The translations under genes were made by a program, and so were the position numbers. Positions 38,401-49,364 of a stretch of 64,000 nt of DNA are shown here, in pieces; the stretch's first letter is position 1, and every line of letters starts with the position of its first letter. The notes below the pieces were generated by a model. That model was not told the DNA's origin. It saw only the letters and a list, made by a program, of their open reading frames with translations, and made no database searches. Origin of the DNA: Paraphysomonas bandaiensis (taxonomy: Eukaryota; Chrysophyceae). Location: contig CBFFRP010000406.1 in the NCBI GenBank assembly GCA_965644295.1, positions 62,001 through 126,000 on the forward strand, given 5' to 3'.

Positions 38401-39202
38401 ACATCTCCTCGCCGTCGATCGGATAGTTTTGGTAGGAGCAGTAAATATGTCGATGGGGATGGTTACGATGGGCTGAGGAGTTCACGAGGCGACGGAAGGG
38501 GTGGAACCCTGTCCTCACAGAATATAGAGCGCTGGTACAACCAGGACGCAACTCCTAGGGAGCAGCGTGAGTTCGATAAGGTTTACGATAGCCTAGACAG
38601 ATTCAAATCTAGCATGGATAGCAGCTTTGACGAGGGAGACAAATATGGGTATCGTACAGGGGGAGGAATACTTCCTCCTAAACCCAGTGAGTCCGTCTCT
38701 CGCCTTCGACTAAATAAGACCTCTACTTCTTGGGATCGGACAGGAATAGCATCTTATGGTTCCAGCGAGTCTCCGAGGTACCGTAGTCCGGGTCGCAACT
38801 CTGATAGACTATCTTCCAGTGGTGGGGCATTTAATGCTCCTAGGTCTCCTCCTTCCAAGGTAGGGTCTGTGATGTGGGGCAGTGATACCCCGCTGGCTAG
38901 GAAGGGAAATGCACCACAACTGGACGATTCCACATGGGTGTGTAGTGTCTGCTACTTTACGGAAAATAGCCACCAGTCCAAGAACTGTGAAATATGCCAA
39001 TCGCCTAATTACAACAACCAGAAGGTATAAACACTCGCCCTGCACTGTATAGTTCAATATAAATAATGTGCGGTAGGATTTTCAAATCAAGCAGCAGTGT
39101 GCGGGCTGTACCTTTCTCAATGGTCACTTTGCCAAAGTATGTGAGATGTGCGGTGAGAAGGTAAATGTTGACGATGTTACAGTATACAGTATCACGTGCT
39201 GA
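32409..39202 (+). CDS. Giant multi-EF-hand protein with MABP-like and RanBP2 zinc-finger regions (EFCAB6-like)
   Basis: About twelve exons join to roughly 2,050 residues (32409-33562, 33645-33861, 33917-34474, 34533-34834, 34881-35168, 35223 to about 36195, 36258-36684, 36730-37010, 37057-38119, 38165-38268, 38329-39024, 39092-39202). The first ATG in frame is at 32409. Many EF-hands are spread along the chain; good calcium loops include 'DTNGDGKVSLDD', 'DVDGDDKVSEKD', 'DEDGGGTITPDE', 'DSDGDGKITVRE' and 'DKNSDGLLSMKE', while others have lost ligands. Residues about 200-375 form a strand-rich region with repeated W-x-W and 'VDIQLES' strings that resembles an MABP beta-prism. The end has two RanBP2-type fingers ('WVCSVCYF', 'QQCAGCTFLNGHF...CEMCGE'). 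Long EF-hand arrays resemble EFCAB6 and other ciliary calcium sensors. The domain mixture is unusual. Confidence 0.82.
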
Positions 39203-39629
39203 TTGACAGATGTAAGTCTTCAATTGTATTTTTCGATTTATAGCGTGGACTTGTAGGTGGGTGTATTTAAACGTAGTTGCTCAATATTATTTTGTATGAC
39301 TACACATTGTCGAGTTATGTAAGAAATAATGATAATACTAATATTTCTGAAACTGGTAATTATAAATAATTCCTATTTGTTTTAGTATTTCATTGCGAGG
39401 AATTTACGTATAAGCAATTCTTTTTCGCAGTCTTAGTACTGGCTGAATAACCGCACATTATATGGAAGTTAGTGCCAGGAAGCAAGTTATTGATGAGTGA
39501 ACTTTTTCAGACAAACCATTGTTACTTGTGAAGTAGAATTCAAATAGCTGAGTAGCATACATCTTATATATCATATACTTAAAACGGTTTCACTTACTTA
39601 ACTACAACACTTTTTGCTACTCATCTACT
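39203..39629. other. AT-rich spacer downstream of the EF-hand gene
   Basis: No gene is visible. The last five bases (CTACT) are the left target duplication of the solo LTR. Confidence 0.4.
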
Positions 39630-39923
39630 TATTAGAATATGGATCTTATTCTAGTATATTCAGTATGTCACTTGAAGACAATGTACGAGAATACAGTGAA
39701 ATATAGTGATGTACAAATGCTGTGATGATATTGAGAAACAGAAATAGTTTGATCTTTCAAGATATGTTCAGTAACGAGAGGTTCACATATGTAGGATATT
39801 ATGCAGGGATTATAATGAGTTAGTGTTGGTTATCACAACTTCGTGTAAACGATATTAATAAATCTATCTAGTCTTACGACAACTTCTCTCTGTGATCTAG
39901 CTTAAAATGAGCAATTGTCAATA
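39630..39923 (+). repeat. Solo LTR of the copia family, old copy with intact target duplication
   Basis: About 294 bp align over their whole length with the reverse complement of the copia LTRs in this window (start TATTAGAATATGGA, middle CTTGAAGACAATGTACGAGA, then GTAAACGATATTAATAAATC, end near AAAATGAGCA). There are many substitutions. It is flanked by perfect 5-bp CTACT repeats (39625-39629 and 39924-39928). It is therefore a solo LTR left by recombination between the two LTRs of an older insertion. Confidence 0.88.
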
Positions 39924-40048
39924 CTACTAGATTAACTGGGTACTTCTTTTACTAGAAATCTAGTAGACATACACATGCATGCGTTTTAGCAAATTAACGA
40001 CAAATCTTGAGCATATATAAATTTCACCTAATCTTATAGTTCATTAAA

Positions 40049-41134
40049 GTCGAGGTAATACCAAAACCTGGTAAAGCGATTTCACCAGGTTTCATATCTA
40101 AGTATTGAGTTATTATTTTACTGTAATTTGTATCTAAGAGGTTAAAGATAAAGAAAAAGCTGCAATTATAGTTGTTATTAGCAATATTTATTGCGTTACA
40201 AGTTGGCCCTGCCACGACTTGTGTTTTGTAATATCATATTCTCATATAGCTGCATTTGCCTCTCTTGAGATTGCAAACGCTCCAACCGAATAGCCTGGTT
40301 TTGGATACAATGCATACGCATAAAGCTATCTTCACCATCTAGTTCTCATTATTGTAATACAGTACCATCTAGTTCTCATTATTGCTTCCGCATGTAACAG
40401 AGAAGCTATAACTGTACATACAATGAATGAACTGATTATTACTCAACAGAGCCCAATAGTACTCCAGCTACACACTCTACTACTCTAGTCTCTAGTACCA
40501 CTACTTATTACCTGACACTAGCCGGAAGTCTCTGGAGCTGAAAGCAATTCCTGATGCATTTCTCTTTTTACCACGACTGAGAGCATTTCTCAGTAAGTCG
40601 AGCATATCCACTACCTCACCTGCATGGTCTTCGTTTCAAACACGGTTTCATGCTGTAAATCAGCACATAAATCAACGACGTACTCGGACTGAACTTTCGC
40701 TGCGCATTTCAAATGCTTTACTCCCCTCCAATACTTATAGGCATAGTGCTTGCGTCATCTTCAATAACCTCGAGACATACACTCTCCGCATTTCTACAGG
40801 TCATGGGAACCCACTTGTCGCTCATTTTGTCGATAATGAGGCATAAACCTTTTTGTATGACTATGAGGCATTATTACTGGTAAACGTGCCAGAAGTTCAG
40901 TTGATTATCGTTTGTAAGTATAGATAGCACTACTATATGTATAATGTAACCGTTGCATTCTCACTTTTTTGACCTGTAACTAATATAAAATTTATTAAAT
41001 GTCTCTAAAAACATGTTCTCTTTACAACTACTACATTATTAATTGCAAAACGCAACAAAACTTCAACTAAAATCAACATTTTCAAAATTTCACCAGGTTT
41101 CGACCGCTTTACCAGGTTTGGGCATCACATCGAC
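40049..41134. mobile_element. DNA transposon remnant with GTCGAGGTAATACC-type terminal inverted repeats
   Basis: The left end GTCGAGGTAATACCAAAACC continues with TGGTAAAGCG. The complement of the right end reads GTCGATGTGATGCCCAAACC followed by TGGTAAAGCG: an inverted repeat of about 30 bases with four mismatches. Both ends also have a second CCTGGT/TTTCACCAGG motif. I cannot find a clear target duplication. Inside, on the minus strand near 40203-40345, a short frame reads like the end of a coiled-coil protein ('LERLQSQERQMQLYENM'). A 22-bp tandem duplication (ACCATCTAGTTCTCATTATT) is at 40337-40384. Related ends are near 11899 and 62120. Confidence 0.6.
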
Positions 41135-42480
41135 TTCTTTACAATAGCTCTCCCGCGTAGACAGTTAGTATTGACGCTTGCTATACGAACTCACAGTTAA
41201 TAATAGCACAATTCACAGTGTATTCGCTCTCTCAAATTGCTTATTGGAATTCCAAATTACTAACTAAGTACGTGGCATTCGCTACTTCAAAATTGAAGTT
41301 GCGGTTTCTTTTATTGAGCAACACGACATCAAGATTTCAGCTGGATGACGATAACTTGTTCCCTCAAACCATCCCTAATCTGCTTCTTGGAGTTCCAAAA
41401 CGCTGTCATATACCAGTGCCTGCCAATACTTCAATGTTCTGTTCGACGTCCGCATAGCATTTGCGATTACTATACAATCACAATTTCACTGCAATCAAGT
41501 CAGAGTTATCATCACCATCACGACAAAGATTCTTGTCCTCACAGTGTGTTGGAGGGACACTTTCTTATTGGCAAGCTCCATTTCTGATCGGCTTCTGCGG
41601 TATGTTTTTTTGGACAAGACAATGGAAAAACGACGCTTTTGTTCTCGTTAGCACGAAGGGCTTCCCAGTAGAGCTCATAGAACTCCCATACATACACTCG
41701 CATCCAGAATACACTCCAGAGCGCAAGTAAAAATCCCTTGCCTGACAATCCTGGGTTTTTGCTTGCGCTCTGGAGCTGGAGGAAGATTTTACTCCCTTGC
41801 CAGACGATCCTGCAGAGTATTCGATCATGGAAGACCGCAGTCCTGATCCCTTATATCAGACATTGCATGCTCTTACTTGTCCAGATACACTGGATGAAAT
41901 GATTCAGAAATCGTTATTAATATTTGCCGCAACAGAATGGATATTTTAAACGAGCAGCAGCATGTGGCAGCTCGAACAGCCGAACTAGAGAATTCACGGA
42001 ATCATGACCACCTCACTGAAACCAATACATTTCCGTCGGCTGATTTAACACTTTTTCCTGCATCGTTTTGTTTCTACTTAAAAATATTTTTTACCATCTG
42101 TTCCTTAGTAATTTCTTAGTTTGTTCCATTTTTTACATTAACTAACATTCGATAATAGTAACACTTACATTCGACACTTAGTAACCTTACGACACTTAGT
42201 AACACTTACTTCTATTCACACTTAGTAACACACTTAGTCTATATTCCAATAGTCTACATTAAAACATCGACAGTAAGTAATAATTGCAATTCTAATTGAC
42301 TACATTTCACAAGTTATCAACTATTATAAAGCGTGTGTAGCTTACTTCAAAACTAATAAAACTCGTGGAACTTCCGAGAACGATCGTTGCTACCTTGCGA
42401 TTGACAATTCCCGATTCCAGGTCCCCAAACGATGTCAGGTACATTGATAGATTACTAGGAATTATGTTACGAGTGCGGAG
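41135..42480. other. Spacer with decayed coding-like fragments and a 14-bp inverted repeat
   Basis: No intact gene. A frame at about 41780-41950 reads like coding sequence ('DPLYQTLHALTCPDTLDEM') but is closed on both sides. CTCCAGAGCGCAAG and its exact complement CTTGCGCTCTGGAG lie about 36 bases apart near 41713 and 41762. CTTAGTAACA(C) short repeats occur at 42160-42235. It is probably degraded mobile-element sequence. Confidence 0.35.
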
Positions 42481-43304
42481 ATGAGCACGAGTGGATGCAA
42501 GGCGAAAGTATGTGCAATAGGACCCGGTGCAGATGACACTTCATTTTTCATTTCGAAAATCGATGTACAAAGTTTCACTAAGCAAATGCTTCAAGACAGT
42601 AGATGCGTAATGCAGCGAAAGGACAGTAGCATACTGGGCGTATTGTACTGGTGTTCTGAAAGGACTACAGTGTTGAAGCAGCTACTGTACCTGCTCATAG
42701 AGAGACGTAACTGCAACATGGTAAGATTAGACTGAGTCCAGTAGCGAGCGGCGAGCTGTGCGCTGCAATTTCAAGCACAGTGTCTGGATGGATCGTTACG
42801 TCTGAAGATGTACATAGGAGGTACATGGCTGGTAAGGACTCCTTAACTACAGTATGAGAACAACGGCACAAATCCCACTGCATGCTGCTCATACATGCAG
42901 CTATGGATATTGCTGGCAGTCCAGAATACATACGTATTCCATGATGTACAACAGGATGGTTGTGTACACATTTCGGTCCAGATAGTAAACTGAAAACAAT
43001 TGTCTCCACAAGATCAAACCTGTCCGTGAACGTTTCACTTTTTTCTATTCTATGGGCAGTGTGTACGATGTATGTATGTGGGCGTATAGAGAGATGTGTG
43101 TGTGAGTGGGAGTGTAGGATATGGAGCTGTGCGTGTGTATGTATGTATCAGTTATGTGCAGCTGCATCAACAGATCGAACATACTAACTATAGCCATAGC
43201 CATAGACTTACCTGGTCACCACGCACTCGTCTCAGTGAACCAAGTAACAAGACTGTGCCTGTATCGTCTCTCTCTGTCTCCATATATCATATAGCTGTTC
43301 AATC
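42481..43304. promoter_or_regulatory. Spacer upstream of the DM10 gene
   Basis: No convincing gene. The last 250 bases show GTATGTATGTGGG and GTGTGTGAGTGGG simple repeats and an AGCCATAGCCATAG tandem near 43190. This resembles the other promoter spacers of the window. Confidence 0.35.
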
Positions 43305-44783
43305 ATGTCCTCTGATCTTCTCCCCAGCTTACCCGGCTACAAGGCTCATCCCATTCGAACTAATGGGGCAAAGAAACAGTATTTCATGACTTTAAATGGC
43401 CATAAGTTTGTTAAAGATGATTGCGGGGATTCACCTGACTGTGAGTTGAGTGCGTCCGCCTCGATTGCCACTCTCGGATCGTCTGCTTCCGCTAAATTTT
43501 TCCCATCAAGTAACGTTGATTCTTCTGTGCTTAATTTTACTGCGACAGTTGCCGATGTGCATGACTACTCTGCGAATCCAAGATCTCGAAGATGTTCCAT
43601 ATTGTATTATGTGGAAGACAATACTGTGAAAATTGTCGAACACCCACAACCCAATAGCGCATCTGGAACACTATTACGTCGGTCTGTTGTTGTTAAAGAG
43701 AACGGTTCACCTTTAACACTTGATGACTTGCAATATGGCGAGGATGTGGTGATATACGGCCGTGTATACAGTATTATCAACTGTTCCGATAGCACTCGAA
43801 CCTTTTTAGAAGACATTGGAAGAACTAACTTGCCACCACGAAAGGAGGATGATGATTGCTCTTGGAAAGACGACAAGACAGTTGAGTGGGGAACTTTCAG
43901 AAGGGAGAAAAATAATCTGAAGGTGTTTATGGAGGCCAAGCTTGGAAACACAGTGAATAATACAGGCCGCGAAGGGTTTAACGAATATGGCAACATGGTT
44001 CTTAAGTTCCTATGCATATGGGACGATTCAGAGCGGTTGTACGGTGATGTGTTGGAGTTTGTGCTGGTTTATCACTTGGCCGATGACACAATTGAGATTT
44101 TCAACAACCAATCTGGTGGGAAGGAACTCTTTCCTAAGCTACTCAAGCGTGCCCCTCTTGTCAAAGACTACGAGTCGACTGCTGATGGAGACGAAGAACA
44201 GTACTACCACTGGTCGGACTTGTATATTGGGGCAGATATCAATGTTTACTCCAGAATGTTGCACATCGTTGAGGCGGATTCCGAGACGAGAAATTTCTAC
44301 GATCTCATGGAATGCCCTCTGGGCCCTTCAGAGAGGAGCGTCGCGAAATCTTCCCGTATCTCATTTTCCCGGGACATCCCACCGCATAATGGCTTCGGAT
44401 CTGAGGAAGACTCTTTGAAGAGCTGCACTGGACCTCTGTGCCCCAGCACTGCCCCTGCTAGGAGCAATGTGTTTGAAAACAGAATCCTGTCTTTTTTTGC
44501 TAGATTGCTGACGAAGAACTCTAATGATGATAAGCGTAGGTTCGTCATATCTTTCTACATGCAGGACAGAACCATTAAAATTCACGAACCGCCAGTCCGA
44601 AACTCTGGGTATGTGGGTGGTTTGTTCTTGTCTCGGCGCAAGGTAAAGCGCTACGGAGGTTCGGACTATATCAACGAACACGATTTCGAGGTTGGGTCCA
44701 CAATTAGAATTCTGACCCACGAATTTTATATTGAAGATGCGAATGAATTTACACTCAAGTGGTTGGACTCGGAAAGGAAGTAG
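43305..44783 (+). CDS. EFHC1/EFHC2 (Rib72)-like ciliary protein with three DM10 domains
   Basis: A single exon of 492 residues. EFHC/Rib72 proteins sit inside the doublet microtubules of motile cilia. The start 'LPSLPGYK' is typical of the family. DM10 domain 1 covers about residues 65-165 ('RRCSILYYVEDNTVKIVE', 'GEDVVIYGRVYSI'). Domain 2 covers about 225-340 ('EFVLVYHLADDTIEIFN', 'INVYSRMLHIVEAD'). Domain 3 covers about 395-490 ('RRFVISFYMQDRTIKIHEPP', 'GSTIRILTHEFYIEDANEF'). The protein stops right after domain 3, so the C-terminal EF-hand of animal EFHC1 is absent. It lacks introns, unlike most neighbours. It implies that the organism builds motile flagella at some stage. Confidence 0.92.
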   Translation: MSSDLLPSLPGYKAHPIRTNGAKKQYFMTLNGHKFVKDDCGDSPDCELSASASIATLGSSASAKFFPSSNVDSSVLNFTATVADVHDYSANPRSRRCSILYYVEDNTVKIVEHPQPNSASGTLLRRSVVVKENGSPLTLDDLQYGEDVVIYGRVYSIINCSDSTRTFLEDIGRTNLPPRKEDDDCSWKDDKTVEWGTFRREKNNLKVFMEAKLGNTVNNTGREGFNEYGNMVLKFLCIWDDSERLYGDVLEFVLVYHLADDTIEIFNNQSGGKELFPKLLKRAPLVKDYESTADGDEEQYYHWSDLYIGADINVYSRMLHIVEADSETRNFYDLMECPLGPSERSVAKSSRISFSRDIPPHNGFGSEEDSLKSCTGPLCPSTAPARSNVFENRILSFFARLLTKNSNDDKRRFVISFYMQDRTIKIHEPPVRNSGYVGGLFLSRRKVKRYGGSDYINEHDFEVGSTIRILTHEFYIEDANEFTLKWLDSERK

Positions 44784-45724
44784 TTTTGCGTGAAGTAAGA
44801 CGACTGGGTTTGTGGTGATTACTTAGCTAGATATATTTATTTGTTACGTCATGGCTTCGCCATGTGATAAGTAATTTGATATTTGTAAGGTTACAGAATT
44901 TTACGTATACTAAGCAATTGTTGCCGTAATAATGATGCACGCTTATCAGTTATTATATTTTATATTTAGCCTTATTCTGAATGTTTTTACATGTCTGTCA
45001 ACGTTTTCATGCTTTTGATTCAGTACAACCAACCCCAACGTACGGAAGACTGGCTAGCGGCTTAGAGGTGGTATTTATCGCTACTAGTAGCTACTATGAA
45101 TTTCTGCAGCAATGAAATACCAAATGCTGGAAATTATCATCCGTAGACACATGAATCAACTTTGCTATAGAAAATTTTCCATTAACATGCTCCCTCACCC
45201 AGTGATAGCTGCTCAGCAACAATGACATTATCTCACAATATATATACTATACTATACATTGACAATTCTTTTCTTATATTTCAATACAATAAACGTACAT
45301 ACTAGCTATAAGTGACGAATACCAACTATCCACTAGAAATTGAATACATTTTAGCAGCCTGATACTCAAATAGTAGTTGCTGATACATTTACTCTTTCAA
45401 TGTAATTATTTCTTCTCGATTATAGTTGACGTCGTCAAAGTTCTGCAATAATAATTCTTGACTCACTTTATCTTATATATTGACGCAACCAAAACAATAC
45501 ACTTCCCTGAAAACCAACATTTTCGTTCTGAAATAGCTAGCCAATAGATAACGAGTTGCACTAACATATTTTAACACATACGCACACAGCTTCCCAGAGT
45601 GCATACAACAGATGAGCTGGGTAACTTAACAACTACTGCATGTACTGTATCATATTATCACATTGCTGAAACTTATATGCATCACAATGCTGCCCCTCTA
45701 TACGAAATTGAATGACACATTCTT
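44784..45724. other. Convergent spacer with a small hairpin and a copia fragment
   Basis: Just after the DM10 stop a short perfect stem CATGGC-TTC-GCCATG lies at about 44850-44864. From about 45136 to 45209 the sequence matches the end of the copia coding region. The rest is AT-rich and without genes. Confidence 0.45.
45136..45209 (-). repeat. Fragment of copia internal sequence (RNase H end)
   Basis: ATCATCCGTAGACACATGAA and the following about 50 bases match the complete element at 25516-25589 with a few substitutions. No LTR is adjacent. It is a decayed piece of an older copy. Confidence 0.8.
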
Positions 45725-48242
45725 CTACGAATCATTATCTGACCCCTGTCGTATGATATTATTCTAGGGTATTGTAGTGAATGCTTACGCCGTACCTGCC
45801 CCTCTGACTCCAATTTTCGGTCCAGCTCGGCTCGCATCATTGTATTTTGTGCCTGTAACTCGCTACGCTGCGCTTGCACAACCTAAGGACACGTACCACA
45901 CTTGACAATGCCCAATATAAAGAATACAACGCTACCTTAAGCAACTCTTGAGTCTGTTTCAACTGCTCCTGATATTGCGCTGTTGTCGCTTGCACAGCTG
46001 CCATAGCGGTCGCATGTCTTGCTGAAATAGCCTCGTTCTCTGCCCGCTGCTTCTCGACATCAGCCTTCGTCTGCTCTGCCAGACCTGTGGCACTGTTAAT
46101 TCCTGCTTGCATCTCATCCAACTTTTGCTGCAGTTCCTCCGCCACCTTGGTCTGCTGATCACGCTCCTGGGTCGCACGCTTCAGCTGAGCAGCCATCTGG
46201 TTGAGCTTTCCCTGAACTTCTTGCTTCTCTGCGGAATGCTTCGCAGTAGAATCTCCTAGTGTGGTCTGAATTGAGTGGTTCGAGAGCTGTAGAGTGCGTG
46301 CCTGAGAAGTGGCGGCGTCCAGCGACTGTTGAAGCCTCTGCAGTCGGGATTCCATATCCGCCCGCTCTTTCATGAGGTTATCTATCTTCATCTTCTGCTG
46401 TGCCAGCTTATCATTTCCCCTAGATTCGGCATCCTTCACCCTAGTATCATAAGCTGATAGTTCATGCTCAAGGCGAGAAACGCTCTCTTCTAACATGAGA
46501 GTCTTACTGCGTTCTTCCTCCTTAGCCAGTTGCGCGCGACGGACGTCATCCTTGGTGTCCTCAATAGTTTCCCTGAGACCGCGGAATTTGGAAACCAACT
46601 TCTTGAAAGCTGCTCCAAGTTCCACCTTCCACGCTTCCAGAGGTGGATGAGTCTTCTCCCATAGCTGCTCGCAGAAAGCCCCAAGTACAGCAAACTGCGC
46701 TACAACCTCTCTGACATGCTCCCTGCTGCCGATACTATCCTCTTTTAGCCGTTTGATTGCGGTCTGTAATGTTCCTAACATTGCTACGTAACGCTCTCCG
46801 CGTTGTATCATTTCAGCCCTCAACGCGCGTACAATCTGCTGTGCTTTCTCGCGGTCAGCAACCAGAATAGAGTGAACATTTTCAACTTCCTCCCCTGACA
46901 GCTCGAGACGCCTCTCCAAGTCCGCAATCTGTGCTTCTAAGTCCTCCTGTTGCGCCTCCCACGCCTCTAGTGCTGCCTGATGATCAAGTTGCGTCTGCTG
47001 AATTAATGAGTGGAGTTCTCCACACTCGTTTTGTATCGCCAAATACTTCTCTTCGGCCTGTCGTTGAGCCTCAATTGCTTCAGTGGCACGCCGCTGTGAT
47101 TCCAAAGCGAACTCCTCCGCATGGGCCTTAGTTTCCTGTGCAGCACTTTCCATCTCTTTCTGAGCATTGGCCAGCTTCTTTGCCCATCGGTCTTGATCCA
47201 TCTGTCGCTGCTTCGCATGTGCAACCAGTTCATTACCCATCTGCTCAAGTTCTTGCTCAAGACTATCTTTGTCACGAGTAGACTGCTGTAGCGCTTGAGT
47301 GAGGGATGTGATCTTGTCCTCACTTGCTCTCAGTTGATCGTCCAACTCCTCCACCTGCGCCTGCAGCTGCCTCACTGTCGCGCTGCTAGCGTCAGCCTTA
47401 CCATTAGCCTGTTGCACGCTGTATTGCATCTCCCTATGTTTATCCCGCAGAGCGTCCATAGCATGTGACATATCTTTAATGCGTTTCTCCGCTTGAAGCC
47501 GAGACTGCGCTTCCTCCTCACATCGCTTTGTTGTTTCCTCTAGAGAACGTGATAATGACAATACATGCTCCTTCAGGGATTTTTTTTCGGACTCTATGGG
47601 AATCACTTTGGCTCTCAGCTCGGCAGTCTCCTGACTGAGTGCTTCGTAACTCTGTCTTAGAATATCGTTCTGATGTATGAGATCCATGCGCTCTTGCTCG
47701 GCGTTTTCCTCCGCCTCATGTAAATCATCCTCTGTTTTCTTGAGAGCCTCCTGAAGTCGTGCCCTCTCTTCAGTTAGATCCTTCAGTAGATTTTTTCCGT
47801 CATGGTAACTTCTGGCTGCATTTTCTGCTTCTCGCTTCAAAGAATTGGCCTCGATCCTTGCATCACGACATTGCTTTGACATGGAGTCAGCAATTTCTTG
47901 GGTTATCTTTAACTTTCTCTTCGCCTCATGTAGCTCAGCATGTAGCCCTTCGTTCATGGACGCCAATTGCTTTACTTGGTTTTGTTTGGCCACAAGTTCC
48001 CTCTGACCCGCCAGCTGCATCTCTTCCAGTGACCGCATGTGCTCCAGAAGAGTGTTATTGTAATCCAGCTGAGTTGAAAGCTGATCAGCAAGCGCCTGTA
48101 GCTCATCTTTTCCAAGCGATCCATCTTTGTTTCGATCGAATGAAGCTAAGAAGTCAGTGGAATCTAGTTTCCCGTCACCAGTTGAGTCCCATTGCCTCCA
48201 GTTACTCTCTAGACTTGATTTAATGTCAGAGAGTGATGACAT
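45725..48242 (-). CDS. EF-hand plus long coiled-coil protein
   Basis: Exon 1 (48242 to about 45937) encodes most of the protein; two short exons follow (about 45882-45797 and about 45745-45725) ending in 'GSDNDS'. About 800 residues result. The first 60 contain two EF-hand loops close together ('DSTGDGKLDSTD', 'DRNKDGSLGKDE'). The remainder is one nearly unbroken coiled coil rich in Glu, Gln, Lys and Ala, with heptads such as 'LRAKVIPIESEKKSLKEHV'. A non-coil break near residues 430-560 includes 'EQLWEKTHPPLEAW'. I do not recognise a named family. The architecture suggests a calcium-responsive scaffold of the cytoskeleton or basal body. It ends facing the DM10 gene and starts in a repeat-rich spacer. 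Confidence 0.75.
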
Positions 48243-49364
48243 TGATGGGAGAAGAGAAGAAGAGGTAGATGGTTAATCTACTCGATGCACCGCGGATGGA
48301 CAGTATGGTATGATACACAGCAGTGCATGCTCCTCATACACTCAACTAGCTGACAATAACAACACCAACAGCTCACCACTCTGCACATCTACCAGCACAG
48401 CAGTATGCAGCTGTGCAGTACAGACACACATACAAACAATATACAGCAGTACGCAAGACTATACGGTGGAATACCACACACCATACATCAAACATCAGGA
48501 ATTTCTACACTGTTTTTTGGTGCATATGAATATACGGTGGCTGTATATGTGTACTCATCTCACCGTCACCCACACACATTGCAGAGTATCCCAGTAGTAT
48601 CCGAGATATCCATCCGGGTGAGACTCAGCCAATGAGCGAAGGCTGTGCACCTCATTAATATTACAGAGTAGTTAACTCCATGGACTGTACTGGATATTGA
48701 TACTCATAATGTATAGGATGGAATCATTTTCAACTCAGTTCGTTTCGGTGAAGAGCACTGATATGCATTACAGATGAATAACACTTCCTCCAACGGGCAA
48801 CTTGAATTGCTGCGAAAGATATTGAGTGTAATTTCTCAGAGGCAAATGTAGGACAGAGAAATATATAGAACAGTACAATGAATTATTATGTCATGATGTA
48901 CATTTCACACTATTCTCTCATGATGGAATACTGACACTTCGTATTTTCAGGATGCTTGACTTCATTGTTCTGTTATGTATAGCAATATGTAGACATGATT
49001 TAAGACTAGTTTTTCAATTTTTAGCTAAAACTTGATTTATTATACGATGAGGAGACCTACGATCCCATAACTTGTAGTAACGTGTCGTTTAATCAATGCC
49101 CTATAGTAGATATGAGATGAGTTGCAGGCTTATATTTGTAGTTTATATTAGAACTGGAATGTATCAAATTTACCATCGTATATTATTATCATTGTACTAT
49201 AAAACTGCAAGAAAACATGACATTATAACAGCCACCAATAGATTGAATACAAATTGCTAAAATGAGATCATTTCCCTGCCTGAACACTCACATTACGTTT
49301 GCACTTATAAGTTATTATAAATTACAGAAAACATGAAGCAACCTATTACCAATAAAGTTTACAC
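48243..49364. other. Spacer with promoter-like repeats then AT-rich sequence
   Basis: The part next to the coiled-coil gene start (about 48300-48560) carries CAGCAGTATGCAG, CAATATACAGCAG and CACACA-type words like other promoters here. The rest is AT-rich. No gene is seen. Confidence 0.35.

Noticed and set aside
41218-42119. Cluster of short open frames as a spliced gene
   Set aside because: Frames do not connect through convincing splice sites, and the region contains inverted and direct duplications typical of decayed elements.
42481-42735. Open frame starting MSTSGCKAKVC as a gene
   Set aside because: Short, no splice partners, no homology recognised, and it lies in a spacer with promoter-like simple repeats.
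48310-48635. Open frames upstream of the coiled-coil gene
   Set aside because: Made of CAGCAGTATGCAG and CACACA simple repeats like other promoter spacers; no protein-like composition.
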